Positions 9,585 through 17,705 of a DNA stretch of 64,000 nucleotides are shown here, piece by piece (within the stretch, counting starts at the first letter, position 1; the number at the start of each line of letters is the position of its first letter). Under the pieces are notes generated by a model that was not told the origin of the DNA, ran no database searches, and worked only from the letters and a program-made list of their open reading frames with translations. This stretch comes from Streptantibioticus_A sp037034305 (GTDB lineage Bacteria; Actinomycetota; Actinomycetes; Streptomycetales; Streptomycetaceae), in assembly GCA_037034305.1 (NCBI GenBank), contig JBAGJY010000026.1:1-64000 (forward strand), in the 5' to 3' direction. Position numbers and translations under genes: made by a program.

Positions 9585-9767
9585 CTACTGAAGGTCGTCC
9601 AAGTCGTCCTGGTCGACGTAGGTGGCGTCGTCGTCCACCTGCCGGGAGCGCTCCTGCTCCTGGCGCTGGCGCTGCTGGCGCTCCTGCTCCTGGGACGCGA
9701 GCGTCTCTTCGGTCATGTCCTCTATGAAGTCCGCGTCGCCGTACGGGTCGCGATCCCTGTTGGCCAT
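9585..9767 (-). CDS. Small highly charged Glu/Gln/Arg-rich protein
   Basis: A 60-residue protein beginning MANRDRDPYGDADFIED, followed by an E/Q/R-rich segment likely to be an alpha-helix or short coiled coil, and an acidic DQDDLDDLQ end. It is not recognised as a named family. The ATG at 9767 is chosen because a GGTGAG-type ribosome site precedes it and the strongly biased composition starts there; an upstream extension to 9866 is less codon-like. It is probably a small soluble protein. Confidence 0.6.
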   Translation of the reverse strand: MANRDRDPYGDADFIEDMTEETLASQEQERQQRQRQEQERSRQVDDDATYVDQDDLDDLQ

Positions 9768-9991
9768 CTCGGTCTCACCCCTCGGTGAGGTTACGTGTGG
9801 GAAGCGTCTCCACCCGAGATCAGCGTGGCACGCGTCCTTACGGCACGCACCTGGTGTCGCAACCACGCGGCTGGGCCGCGGACCAGGCCCAAGCCGCGGG
9901 TTAAGGATGTGGCTGGTGCGACACCAGAGCCAGGCGGTGCGAGGCGGCCACGGCGCGCCGACGGGCCGGTCGACCGCCTGGCAACGCCGGT

Positions 9992-10537
9992 CTACGAAGC
10001 CTTCGGCGCCACGCGGCTGAGGACCGCCTGGCGCAGCACGGCGATGTCGACTTCGAGTCCGCCCAGCACCTCGATGGCTCGTCCTCCTCCCTCAGCCAGG
10101 AGCCCGAGGAGTACGTGCTCGGTGCCGATGTGCTCCTGGCCGAGCGCCCGCGCCTCGCGCACCGAGAGTTCCAGTGCCTTCTTGGCGCGCGGTGTGTAGG
10201 CAGGCCGTGGGTACTGGAAGGCGCCGGGGCCGAAGGTGCTGTCCGCCTGCCGCCGGATCTCCTCGACGTCGATGCCGATCGAGGAGAGCGCCTCCTTCGC
10301 GGCCTGTCCGCCGGTTGCGGCGACCCCCGCCTCGTCCCACAGCCGCACGGTTTCGTCCCGCGCCCGTGACACGTCGACGGCGTGTTCCATGAGCACCTCG
10401 TGCGCCGTGCTCTCGTCGGTGCCCGCCAGGCCGAGCAGCATGTGCTCGGTGCCGATGAAGTCATGCCGGAAGGCAAGCGCCTCGTCCTGTGACGCGACCA
10501 CGGCCCGCTTGGCGCGGTCGGTGAAATACTCGAACAC
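9992..10537 (-). CDS. Stand-alone Clp N-terminal (Clp-N) domain protein
   Basis: A 181-residue protein with two Clp-N repeats, recognisable from FIGTEHMLLGL and HIGTEHVLLGL, but no AAA+ ATPase module, so it cannot unfold proteins itself. Family logic suggests a ClpS-like or ClpC-like adaptor that binds substrates or regulators. The GTG at 10537 is fixed by AAGGAGG 6 nt upstream and by homology starting VFEYFTDRAKRAV. It begins one base after the stop of the HTH gene, so the two form an operon and the partner may be its substrate or regulator. Confidence 0.88.
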   Translation of the reverse strand: MFEYFTDRAKRAVVASQDEALAFRHDFIGTEHMLLGLAGTDESTAHEVLMEHAVDVSRARDETVRLWDEAGVAATGGQAAKEALSSIGIDVEEIRRQADSTFGPGAFQYPRPAYTPRAKKALELSVREARALGQEHIGTEHVLLGLLAEGGGRAIEVLGGLEVDIAVLRQAVLSRVAPKAS

Positions 10538-10538
10538 C

Positions 10539-10781
10539 TCAGTCCTCCTTGCCTGTGGCCTTGCGCCTGCTCGCATGCTTCTCGTGCACCGTCTGCCGAC
10601 TGACCTGTAGTGCCGTCGCGATGCTCTGCCACGTCCAACCCTGGTCACGGGCGTTGTCGACGTGCAGACGTTCCAGTTCCTCCAGCAGACGGCGCAGCGC
10701 TACCACTGCCTGTAGTCCCACGGCGGGGTCCTTGTTGGTGACTTTCCCGGCCAGCGCGGCCGGTGTGTCCTCATCAGCCAT
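10539..10781 (-). CDS. Small helix-turn-helix DNA-binding protein
   Basis: An 80-residue protein: a helical first half (VALRRLLEELERLHVDNARD) followed by a helix-turn-helix of the sort WTWQSIATALQVSRQTVHEK and a lysine/arginine tail. It is first in a two-gene operon with the Clp-N protein. Its promoter carries two 18-bp palindromes, so autorepression is likely. The -10 element lies only 6 nt before the ATG and there is no ribosome site, so the transcript is probably leaderless. Confidence 0.85.
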   Translation of the reverse strand: MADEDTPAALAGKVTNKDPAVGLQAVVALRRLLEELERLHVDNARDQGWTWQSIATALQVSRQTVHEKHASRRKATGKED

Positions 10782-10783
10782 GC

Positions 10784-10827
10784 TGTCAGGTTAGCCTGAC
10801 AAAGCCATGTGTCAAGGTTCCCTGACA
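10784..10827 (-). promoter_or_regulatory. Promoter with twin palindromic operators for the HTH/Clp-N operon
   Basis: Two inverted repeats, TGTCAGGTTAGCCTGACA (10784-10801, perfect 7-bp arms) and TGTCAAGGTTCCCTGACA (10810-10827, one mismatch), lie 26 bp apart centre to centre. On the minus strand the first overlaps a -10 (TAACCT, 10793-10788) and the second a consensus -35 (TTGACA, 10815-10810) with a 16-nt spacer. Binding at both would block polymerase. The ATG is 6 nt past the -10. Confidence 0.7.
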
Positions 10828-11088
10828 ATCGGCGCTGTGGGCGGACGGACTCGCGTACGCGGCACGGACGCGAACCCGTCACCTGTCCGGGAACCCCCAC
10901 ACACCGCCGAGGCCTGGTTGCCGGTGACGGCGTACTGATTCACGCTGACAACGAGACGACGCGAGGTGCACAGGTCCGACGAGAGCCTCGACTACCCCGG
11001 TCGGCTCGCGGGAGCGGCCCGCCCAGGGGGAGGGCGCGGTGTACGGGGTGGGCGCGGCCGTCGGCGAGGAGGCAAGGGAGACCTGCTT

Positions 11089-12438
11089 GTGAACACCAAC
11101 CGGCTGCAGCGCGACGAGTTGAGATCGCTGTTCGCCCCGTCGGCCGCCCCTTCGGAGAGGATCGGACTGGAGATCGAAAGCGGCATCGTGGATCCGGACA
11201 CCGGACTCGCCGCGCCCTACCCGGGCAGGAACGGCGTCAAGGCCGTCCTTGAGGCACTGATCGCCGAATGGGGCGGGGAGGCCCAGCGGGACGCCGGAGA
11301 GCTGATCGGCGTGAAGCTGTCGGACGGTGCCCTGATCGGCCTCGAACACGGCGGGCAGGTGGAGTACTCGTCCGCCCCGGCCGCGGATCTGGCCACGGTG
11401 GTGGACGACACGCGGGCCGCCCTTGAGCGGCTGGCCGAGCTCGTCAAGCGCTTCGGCTGGGCCCTGCTGCCGGGAGCCTACCTGCCGTTCGACCGGATCG
11501 ACAGCATCCACTGGGTGCCCATGAGCCGCGGCAGGGTCATGCGTGACTTCTTCACCCGCATCGGCGACGCGGGTCGTGACGCCCCGAAGATCCTGTCGAT
11601 GTCGCTGTGCACACAGGTGCATCTGGACTTCCTGTCCGACGAGGACTTCACGCGAAAGCTCCGCATGCAGGCGGCCGCCTCCTGCGTGGTCGCCGCGCTC
11701 TTCGTCAACTCTCCCTTACAGAACGGCCACCTGACGGGGCTGCTCTCGCACCGGTCCCACGACTGGCTGCGGACGGACCCGCAGCGCTGCGGTGTCATGG
11801 GGGCGGCGCTGCGCGGCGATGTGAGCGCCGACCACATCATCGACTGGGCGCTGCGGCTCCCCATGATCTACCGGCCGGGCCCGAACGGCCGGTATCTGCC
11901 CGCCCCCGACCGGCCGTTCGCGACGATCCTGGAGCGGGGCTTCGAGGACGGCTCCATGCCGACCTTCGCGGACTGGGTCTCCCACATGACGCAGACATGG
12001 ACGCACGTCAGGGCCCGCCGCACCCTGGAACTGCGCGCGGCGGACGGTCCCGCGTACCAGCACATCCACACCGTCCCCGCGCTGTGGGTGGGGCTCAGCT
12101 ACCACCCGCCGTCCCGCGAGGCGGCATGGGAACTGCTGCGCCACCACGGCGCGGAGCAGCAACGTGCGGCGATGCGCAGCGTGCCGTCCGAAGGGCTGCA
12201 CACCATGCTGGGCGGGGACCGGATGGACGAACTCGCCCGTGAACTGGTGCGGTTGGCCCGGCTGGGGCTGCGGGCGCGGGTGGACGCGGGACTCGAACGT
12301 CCCAAGGTGCTGGACTACCTCGATCCGCTCGACGAGGTGCTGCACACGGGACAGACGTTCGCCGAGCAGTGCGCGCGACGCTGGGAAACGGACCTGGCAC
12401 GCGACCCGCGCCGCTACATCGCGGCCTTCCGCGTCTGA
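11089..12438 (+). CDS. Glutamate-cysteine ligase family 2 (GCS2/EgtA-like) enzyme
   Basis: A 449-residue ATP-grasp-like ligase of the GCS2 family, which joins glutamate to cysteine through the gamma-carboxyl. Visible family features are GLEIESGIVD near the N-terminus, LEHGGQVEYSSAP, the MSLCTQVHLDF strand, and a TLELRAADG arginine motif. In actinomycetes members act in ergothioneine synthesis (EgtA) or as orphan ligases; no egtBCDE partners are nearby. The GTG at 11089 is preferred (GGGAG 8 nt upstream; homology begins soon after) over an arginine-rich upstream extension. The exact product is uncertain. Confidence 0.82.
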   Translation: MNTNRLQRDELRSLFAPSAAPSERIGLEIESGIVDPDTGLAAPYPGRNGVKAVLEALIAEWGGEAQRDAGELIGVKLSDGALIGLEHGGQVEYSSAPAADLATVVDDTRAALERLAELVKRFGWALLPGAYLPFDRIDSIHWVPMSRGRVMRDFFTRIGDAGRDAPKILSMSLCTQVHLDFLSDEDFTRKLRMQAAASCVVAALFVNSPLQNGHLTGLLSHRSHDWLRTDPQRCGVMGAALRGDVSADHIIDWALRLPMIYRPGPNGRYLPAPDRPFATILERGFEDGSMPTFADWVSHMTQTWTHVRARRTLELRAADGPAYQHIHTVPALWVGLSYHPPSREAAWELLRHHGAEQQRAAMRSVPSEGLHTMLGGDRMDELARELVRLARLGLRARVDAGLERPKVLDYLDPLDEVLHTGQTFAEQCARRWETDLARDPRRYIAAFRV

Positions 12439-12550
12439 ACCGCCGACTGTCCTGACAGCCCACCCAACGGCGCCCTCCACCGGGAGCTGGGGACCAGCGG
12501 CGCCCGACCGTACGATCTTCCTTGTCGTTGACTGTCGTTGAGGGGGATTC

Positions 12551-13288
12551 ATGGACCGTGACGTCCGCTCGGTGGAGGATCTACTCGCGCTACTGGACGG
12601 CCTGTTCGTACCGCAAACCGACCGTTGGAGCGGCGCCGCGGCCACCTGGTGGGACGACTTCTACACCGACCGTTCCAGGCCGGTGCCGTTCTTCGTGGCG
12701 AAGCCGGACGAAAGCCTGGTCTCATACCTGGACCGAGGCCTGGTCACCCCGGGCCGCGCGCTCGATCTGGGCTGCGGCCCCGGTCGCAACGCCGTCCACC
12801 TGGCCGCCCGGGGCTTCCAGGTGGACGCCGTCGATCTGTCCCCCACAGCCCTCGGCTGGGCCGCGGACCGCGCCCGCGAAGCCGGGGTCGACGTCCGCCT
12901 CCACCGCGGCGACGCCTTCGCGCTGACCAGCGAGCTGGCCGGGCCGTACGACCTGATCGTCGACTCGGGCTGCTTCCACCACCTGCCGCCGCATCGACGC
13001 ATCAGCTACCGCGCCCTGCTGGATCGCGCCCTGGCACCTGGTGGCCATCTCGCCCTCACATGCTTCGCGGCCGGGGCGATGGGGTGCGAACTGGCCGACG
13101 CCGACCTCTACCGCGAGTTGTCCCTCCACGGCGGAATCGGCTACTCGCCGGAGGCCTTGCGCTGGATCTTCGCCGAGCTGACGGAGATCGAGCTTCGCCG
13201 GATGCGCGACGAGCCTGCCGAGTCCGAGTACTTCGGAGAGCCCTTCCTGTACGCGGCCCTGTTCCAACGCGCTGGCGCACGGATTTGA
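12551..13288 (+). CDS. Class I SAM-dependent methyltransferase
   Basis: A 245-residue Rossmann-fold methyltransferase. Motif I is LDLGCGPGRNAV, the acidic end of strand 2 is VDAVDLS, motif II/III is YDLIVDSGCFHHL, and post-motif LAPGGHLALTCF follows. The first 50 residues resemble small-molecule or thiol-type methyltransferases of the TehB/Methyltransf_25 group. The substrate cannot be read from sequence. GAGGGGG precedes the ATG. It is a single gene 110 nt downstream of the ligase and could be co-transcribed with it. Confidence 0.85.
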   Translation: MDRDVRSVEDLLALLDGLFVPQTDRWSGAAATWWDDFYTDRSRPVPFFVAKPDESLVSYLDRGLVTPGRALDLGCGPGRNAVHLAARGFQVDAVDLSPTALGWAADRAREAGVDVRLHRGDAFALTSELAGPYDLIVDSGCFHHLPPHRRISYRALLDRALAPGGHLALTCFAAGAMGCELADADLYRELSLHGGIGYSPEALRWIFAELTEIELRRMRDEPAESEYFGEPFLYAALFQRAGARI

Positions 13289-13379
13289 CCGGCCGGTCCA
13301 TGGGCTCGTTGCCGGGGCCGGGCCTGCGCTGCGTACGGTGGCGGCCGGGTGAGTGCGCGGCGGGGGAGTGGCGGCCGGG

Positions 13380-13820
13380 TCAGGGGAGGCGCAAAGTGAT
13401 CCAGGGGATGGCTTCCCCGGGCAGCAGGTAACGCTCGACCTCGACGAACCCATGCTTCCGCGCGAAACGCAGTCCATCCACATTGGAGGAAGGGATCACG
13501 GTCTCGACCACCTCCGCACCAAGCTCCCGCGCTCGTCGCAGCCCCCGCGCATACAGTTCCGCGCCGAAGCCGCGACCACGGTGTTCAGCGAGCACGCGGG
13601 CTATCACCGTCGCGGTCGACGGTTCGCCCGTCGGCGGGCGAACCGTGCTGCACCCCACCAACTCCTGCCCGAGATAGGCCACTTCGAGGTCGTTGCGCTG
13701 GGCCCGCTCCCGTACGTCGTCCAGAGACAGAGCGTGGGAGGGTATGACCACGTTGTGGACGTACCGCCAGTCTTCGAACCCGGCGTCGCCGCTCGGCTGC
13801 TCGATGCGGAGATCAGACAC
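13380..13820 (-). CDS. GNAT family N-acetyltransferase
   Basis: A 146-residue single-domain acetyltransferase. The acetyl-CoA-binding motif A is VLAEHRGRGFGAELY, followed by SSNVDGLRFARKHGF, the usual motif B. The substrate is unknown. It is convergent with the methyltransferase gene. The sequence directly upstream is a truncated methyltransferase start, so the locus may have been rearranged. Confidence 0.8.
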   Translation of the reverse strand: MSDLRIEQPSGDAGFEDWRYVHNVVIPSHALSLDDVRERAQRNDLEVAYLGQELVGCSTVRPPTGEPSTATVIARVLAEHRGRGFGAELYARGLRRARELGAEVVETVIPSSNVDGLRFARKHGFVEVERYLLPGEAIPWITLRLP

Positions 13821-13844
13821 CGAAGCAGGAAACCCGAACGAGCC

Positions 13845-13943
13845 TCACGCGTCAACTGCCGCCGCACAGCGGCATGCCAGGTAGGCGGCGGCGACGGTGT
13901 CGTACGACTCCCGGACAGCCGCGAGGTGGAAGGGCTCGGTCAC
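13845..13943 (-). pseudogene. Truncated 5' remnant of a SAM-dependent methyltransferase gene
   Basis: A GTG at 13943 opens a 32-codon frame encoding MTEPFHLAAVRESYDTVAAA, followed by about 12 unrelated residues and a stop. The opening closely resembles the N-terminus of common Streptomyces methyltransferases (T-E-P-F...RxSYDTVAxxY), but no SAM-binding motif follows. It is therefore read as a gene start whose body has been deleted. Recognition rests on about 20 residues. Confidence 0.5.
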
Positions 13944-14082
13944 TCACGCGACTCTAGGGGAGACCGCGGCGCGTTCAGCCGTGGGGCCGGATCCGGCGGG
14001 ACCGGTCCAGACGAGGCGGTGATCCGCTGGCCTGGGCTCCTCGACGGCCCGGGGGATCGGACGGCCCCGTGTTGGGGAGGGC

Positions 14083-14118
14083 GGCCACCCGGCGTACGGG
14101 GGAAACCGCCGGGTGGCC
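14083..14118. terminator. Strong hairpin (12-bp perfect stem)
   Basis: GGCCACCCGGCG (14083-14094) pairs perfectly with CGCCGGGTGGCC (14107-14118) across a 12-nt loop. No U-tract follows, as is common in actinomycete terminators. It sits between the acetyltransferase region and the metabolite cluster and may insulate the two. Confidence 0.55.
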
Positions 14119-14784
14119 TATGACGCTCCTGCCCGGCGGGCACGCTGATATGCCACTGGCTTCTTGAGCGTCCGGGCGGGCTCGGTGCGACGGACGCGTT
14201 CGACTATGGATACCGTGCCGAACGGCACGCGCCGCACGGAAGGTGTTCGTGGTTCCTTCCCTGGAATCGGATCGAAGAGATGTCCCGAGAACGTCCGTAC
14301 TATTGACTATCTGGTTGATTTTTTCTCAACCGTCGCTTCGGTTGCCATTGTTTGACTCCCCGTGCGAATCGAGTTGGCTCGCGTTCGAGTGGCGGGGTGA
14401 CGGAGGGTAGTTCCCATGCTTTCGGTGGGTGAAGGAAAAGGGGGAGGCCCCGCCCCGAGGGGCCGTCTTCTGATCGGGCGCGGTGTCACCGAATGTGACG
14501 GAAGATGGGGTTCCGGCCTGTGAATTCGCGCTGAATGGCTGACGGATCGGACGAACACTTTTCGAACAGAAGGCGAGATGAGAGTGTCGCCAAGCGCCGA
14601 TGATGGTTCTGCCAAGACTCCTCAAGCGGCATTGACAGTGTCCTGCGGAAATTCTTAACGTCCCTAACGGATCCTCTTTGACCCACTGGGGCCGATCCGC
14701 ACCGGCCCGCCGTGCCGGTGGATGGGTGTGCCGAAACTGACTGGACTTTCGTGCTGTTTCAGGAGCCGAAGTGAGGTGTTCGTC
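14119..14784. other. Relatively AT-rich non-coding region upstream of the Dap/Pls-like cluster
   Basis: About 660 bases without a convincing gene. The section from about 14220 to 14640 is visibly richer in A and T than its surroundings. It contains an inverted repeat GGTTGA-N7-TCAACC (14313-14331) and a small hairpin GGCCCC-N7-GGGGCC (14446-14464). These are candidate promoter or attenuator elements for the cluster that starts downstream. Open frames here have irregular codon use and unrecognisable products. Confidence 0.5.
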
Positions 14785-15087
14785 GTGGACTTATGCACGC
14801 CCGTCGGCGAATGGGAGGCGTTTTTCGCCGAGTTGCGCTCGGGGCGGGTGGGAGTCCACGAACCGGATGGTGTGAATCCTCCGGGAAGTCATTCCCTCTT
14901 CTCACCCGGGCAGCGGCGGCGATGCCCGCGGTCACGGACCGCCGAGTTCAGTTCCGGTGCCGCCCGGCGAAAGCTTTCCGTGCGCCGGACGGTCAGGACC
15001 CCGATGCGGCGAACGCCCCGGCCGGACGCCGACGCAGATGTGAGTGCCAACGAACCGGCACGCACACCACAGGAGCCCACGTGGTAA
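14785..15087 (+). CDS. Possible short upstream ORF coupled to the Pls-like gene
   Basis: A frame from GTG 14785 encodes about 100 residues starting VDLCTPVGEWEAFFAELRSG. Its stop (15085-15087) overlaps the GTG start of the carrier/Pls-like gene at 15081, an arrangement seen in translational coupling. The first 40 codons look coding; the second half is arginine-rich and less convincing. No family is recognised. It may be a leader ORF or chance. Confidence 0.25.
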   Translation: MDLCTPVGEWEAFFAELRSGRVGVHEPDGVNPPGSHSLFSPGQRRRCPRSRTAEFSSGAARRKLSVRRTVRTPMRRTPRPDADADVSANEPARTPQEPTW

Positions 15088-17705
15088 GAGAACCCTCGGA
15101 CGTCTCGGCCGACGCCGGGCCGTCGACTCCACAGGACGGCCGCGCGGATCCGGCGAGAGCCGTCGAGGAGATCTACGCCGAGGTGCTGGCCGACATCCTG
15201 AACGCTGAACGGCTCGGCGTCGAAAGCCACTTCTTCGACGACCTGGGCGCGGACTCCATGGTGATGGCACGATTCTGCGCACGCGTCAGGAAACGCGGCG
15301 ACGTGCCGTCGGTGTCGATGAAGGACATCTACTGGCACACGACGCTGCGCAGCCTGGCCACCGCACTCGCCGTCAGCACGCCCGCCCCGGCGGCACCGGC
15401 CGCCACACCGGCCCCAGAATCCGTCGTACCGGGCAGCACGCCGCGGTATCTCCTCTGCGGAACGCTCCAGTTCGCCGCCTTCCTCGCGTACTCCTACCTC
15501 ACCGCGCTCGCCACGACACGGGGCTACGGCTGGGTGGCGGGCGGGAGGGGGCCGCTGGTCGTCTACGGCCGCGCGGTCGCCTTCGGCGGTGCCTACTTCC
15601 TCGGGCTGTGCTTCTTCCCGGTCGTGGCCAAATGGATTCTGATAGGCCGGTGGAAGTCCCGTGAGTTCCCGGTCTGGAGCCTGACGTATCTGCGTTTCTG
15701 GATCGTCAAGTCCCTGGTGCACGCGAACCCGATGGTCCTCTTCGTCGGCACTCCGCTGTACGTGCTGTACCTGCGGGCACTCGGTGCGCGGATCGGTCCA
15801 CAGGTCACCTTGCTCTCGCGCACCGTGCCGGTCTGCACCGACCTGCTGACGGTCGGCCCGGGCACGGTCATCCGCAAGGACTCGTTGCTGCTGTGCTACC
15901 GGGCGCACGCCGGACGCATCCAGACCGGCCCGGTCACACTCGGTCGGGACGTCCTCATCGGCGAGCGGACCGTGCTCGACATCAACACATCGATGGGCGA
16001 CGGCGCACAACTGGGGCACACCTCCACGCTGCACAGCGGCCAGGCGGTACCGGCCGGTCAACGCTGGCACGGGTCGCCTGCGCGGCGCACCGAGGTGGAC
16101 TACCTGCGGGTGGCGCCCGCCAGGTGCGGCGGACTGCGGCGGACGGCGTTCGGGCTGATCGCCCTGCTCAAGGCGCTCCTCGTGACGGCGCCGCTGACCG
16201 TCGTGGCCGTTTACCTGCTGCTGAACCAACTGCCGCTGCTGCTCGGCCAGTCGGACGCGGGCGCGCAGTCGGTCACCTCGTCCGCGTTCTACCTGGACAC
16301 GCTGCTACTGTCCGCGGTGCTGTTCTTCGGCTTCGTCGTCGCGGGACTCGGGCTGCTGTTCACCGTTCCGCGCCTGATGCGCCTGGTGATCGAACCGGGC
16401 CGGACCTACCCGCTGTACGGCTTCCAGTACGGGATGCACCGGGCGGTCGCGCGGATGACCAACCTCAAGTTCTTCATATGGCTGTTCGGGGACAGCTCCT
16501 ACATCGTCCACTACCTCAAGTGCCTCGGATACGACCTGTCCCGAATCGAGCAGACGGGGTCGAACTTCGGCAGCGGGGTGCAGCACGAGAGCCCCTACCT
16601 GAGTGTCGTCGGCAGCGGGACGATGGTCGCCGACGGGCTGTCGATGATGAACGCGGACTACTCCAGCACGTCGTTCCGGGTGTCCCGGACGTCGATCGGA
16701 TCGCGCAACTTCCTCGGCAACTTCATCGCCTACCCTCCGCAAGGCAGGACGGGGGACAATGTTCTCCTGGCGACGAAGGTGATGGTTCCGCTCGACGGCG
16801 AGATCCGTGCGGGCGTGGGCCTGCTGGGCTCGCCGTGCTTCGAGATTCCCCGGACGGTGGAGCGCGACACCCGGTTCGACCACCTGCGAGCCGGTGATGA
16901 GTTCCGCCGCCGTCTCGCGGCGAAGAACCGCTACAACCTGCGCACCATGGCCATCGCCCTGTTCCTGCGGTGGCTGGACTTCCTGGTGCTCACCGCTCTC
17001 GGCCTCGCCACCATCGAACGGTACGACGCGATCGGGCAGTTGCTGGACACGGTGCTGCTGGTGGTCGGCATCAGTTTCACGGCCGGGTACTTCGCGCTGG
17101 TGGAGCGGTACCTGACGCGCTTTCGCCCACTTCGGCCACGGGTGTGCTCCATCTACGATCCGTACTTCTGGCGGCACGAGCGCCTGTGGAAGGTGCCCGA
17201 CACGCACTTCGCCGTCTTCAACGGCACGCCGTTCAAGAACGTGCTCTGGCGACTGCTGGGCGTGCGGCTCGGCAAGCGGGTCTTCGACGACGGCTGCTAC
17301 CTGACGGAGCGCACCCTCACCGCCATCGGGGACGACTGCGTGCTCAACGCGGGAAGCAAGATCCAGTGCCACTCGCAGGAGGACGGCACGTTCAAGTCCG
17401 ACCGCGTCACGCTGGGTGCCAACTGCACCATCGGTGTCGGCGCGCTCGTCCACTACGGAGTGTCGATGGGCGACGGCGCGGTGCTCGCCGCCGACTCCTT
17501 CCTCATGAAGGGCGAGGAAGTCCCCGCGCATGCCCAGTGGGGCGGAAACCCCGCCACCGCGATGCCCGCGCCCGTCAGCGTCAAGCCCGCCGAAGCCCAC
17601 GTCCCCGAGAGGTCGAGGGCGCGGCGGTGGCGCGGTGGGCGCGGCAACGCCCCATCCAGCCCGCGCGCAGCCGACCACAGCGTCGAGAGGGTGAAGGCTC
17701 CATGA
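15081..17705 (+). CDS. Carrier (T) domain fused to Pls-type membrane/LbH C-terminal region, no adenylation domain
   Basis: An 874-residue membrane protein. Residues about 25-95 are a peptidyl carrier domain with the phosphopantetheine site in DDLGADSMVM (Ser59). After an Ala/Pro linker come three units, each a pair of membrane helices (about 120-190, 355-440, 630-680) followed by a left-handed beta-helix hexapeptide-type domain (about 235-335, 490-590, 715-825). This is the C-terminal organisation of poly-epsilon-lysine synthetase (Pls) and PosA-like enzymes, where these parts form repeated amide bonds. Pls itself starts with an adenylation domain, absent here. The GTG at 15081 follows AGGAG. 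The stop overlaps the next start (ATGA). It presumably takes an aminoacyl group activated in trans. Confidence 0.85.
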   Translation: MVREPSDVSADAGPSTPQDGRADPARAVEEIYAEVLADILNAERLGVESHFFDDLGADSMVMARFCARVRKRGDVPSVSMKDIYWHTTLRSLATALAVSTPAPAAPAATPAPESVVPGSTPRYLLCGTLQFAAFLAYSYLTALATTRGYGWVAGGRGPLVVYGRAVAFGGAYFLGLCFFPVVAKWILIGRWKSREFPVWSLTYLRFWIVKSLVHANPMVLFVGTPLYVLYLRALGARIGPQVTLLSRTVPVCTDLLTVGPGTVIRKDSLLLCYRAHAGRIQTGPVTLGRDVLIGERTVLDINTSMGDGAQLGHTSTLHSGQAVPAGQRWHGSPARRTEVDYLRVAPARCGGLRRTAFGLIALLKALLVTAPLTVVAVYLLLNQLPLLLGQSDAGAQSVTSSAFYLDTLLLSAVLFFGFVVAGLGLLFTVPRLMRLVIEPGRTYPLYGFQYGMHRAVARMTNLKFFIWLFGDSSYIVHYLKCLGYDLSRIEQTGSNFGSGVQHESPYLSVVGSGTMVADGLSMMNADYSSTSFRVSRTSIGSRNFLGNFIAYPPQGRTGDNVLLATKVMVPLDGEIRAGVGLLGSPCFEIPRTVERDTRFDHLRAGDEFRRRLAAKNRYNLRTMAIALFLRWLDFLVLTALGLATIERYDAIGQLLDTVLLVVGISFTAGYFALVERYLTRFRPLRPRVCSIYDPYFWRHERLWKVPDTHFAVFNGTPFKNVLWRLLGVRLGKRVFDDGCYLTERTLTAIGDDCVLNAGSKIQCHSQEDGTFKSDRVTLGANCTIGVGALVHYGVSMGDGAVLAADSFLMKGEEVPAHAQWGGNPATAMPAPVSVKPAEAHVPERSRARRWRGGRGNAPSSPRAADHSVERVKAP

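Noticed and set aside
14307..14625. Overlapping leftward frames of about 100 codons in the AT-rich region before the Dap cluster
   Set aside because: Serine/proline/arginine-rich products, no ribosome sites and irregular third-position bias; more likely regulatory DNA.
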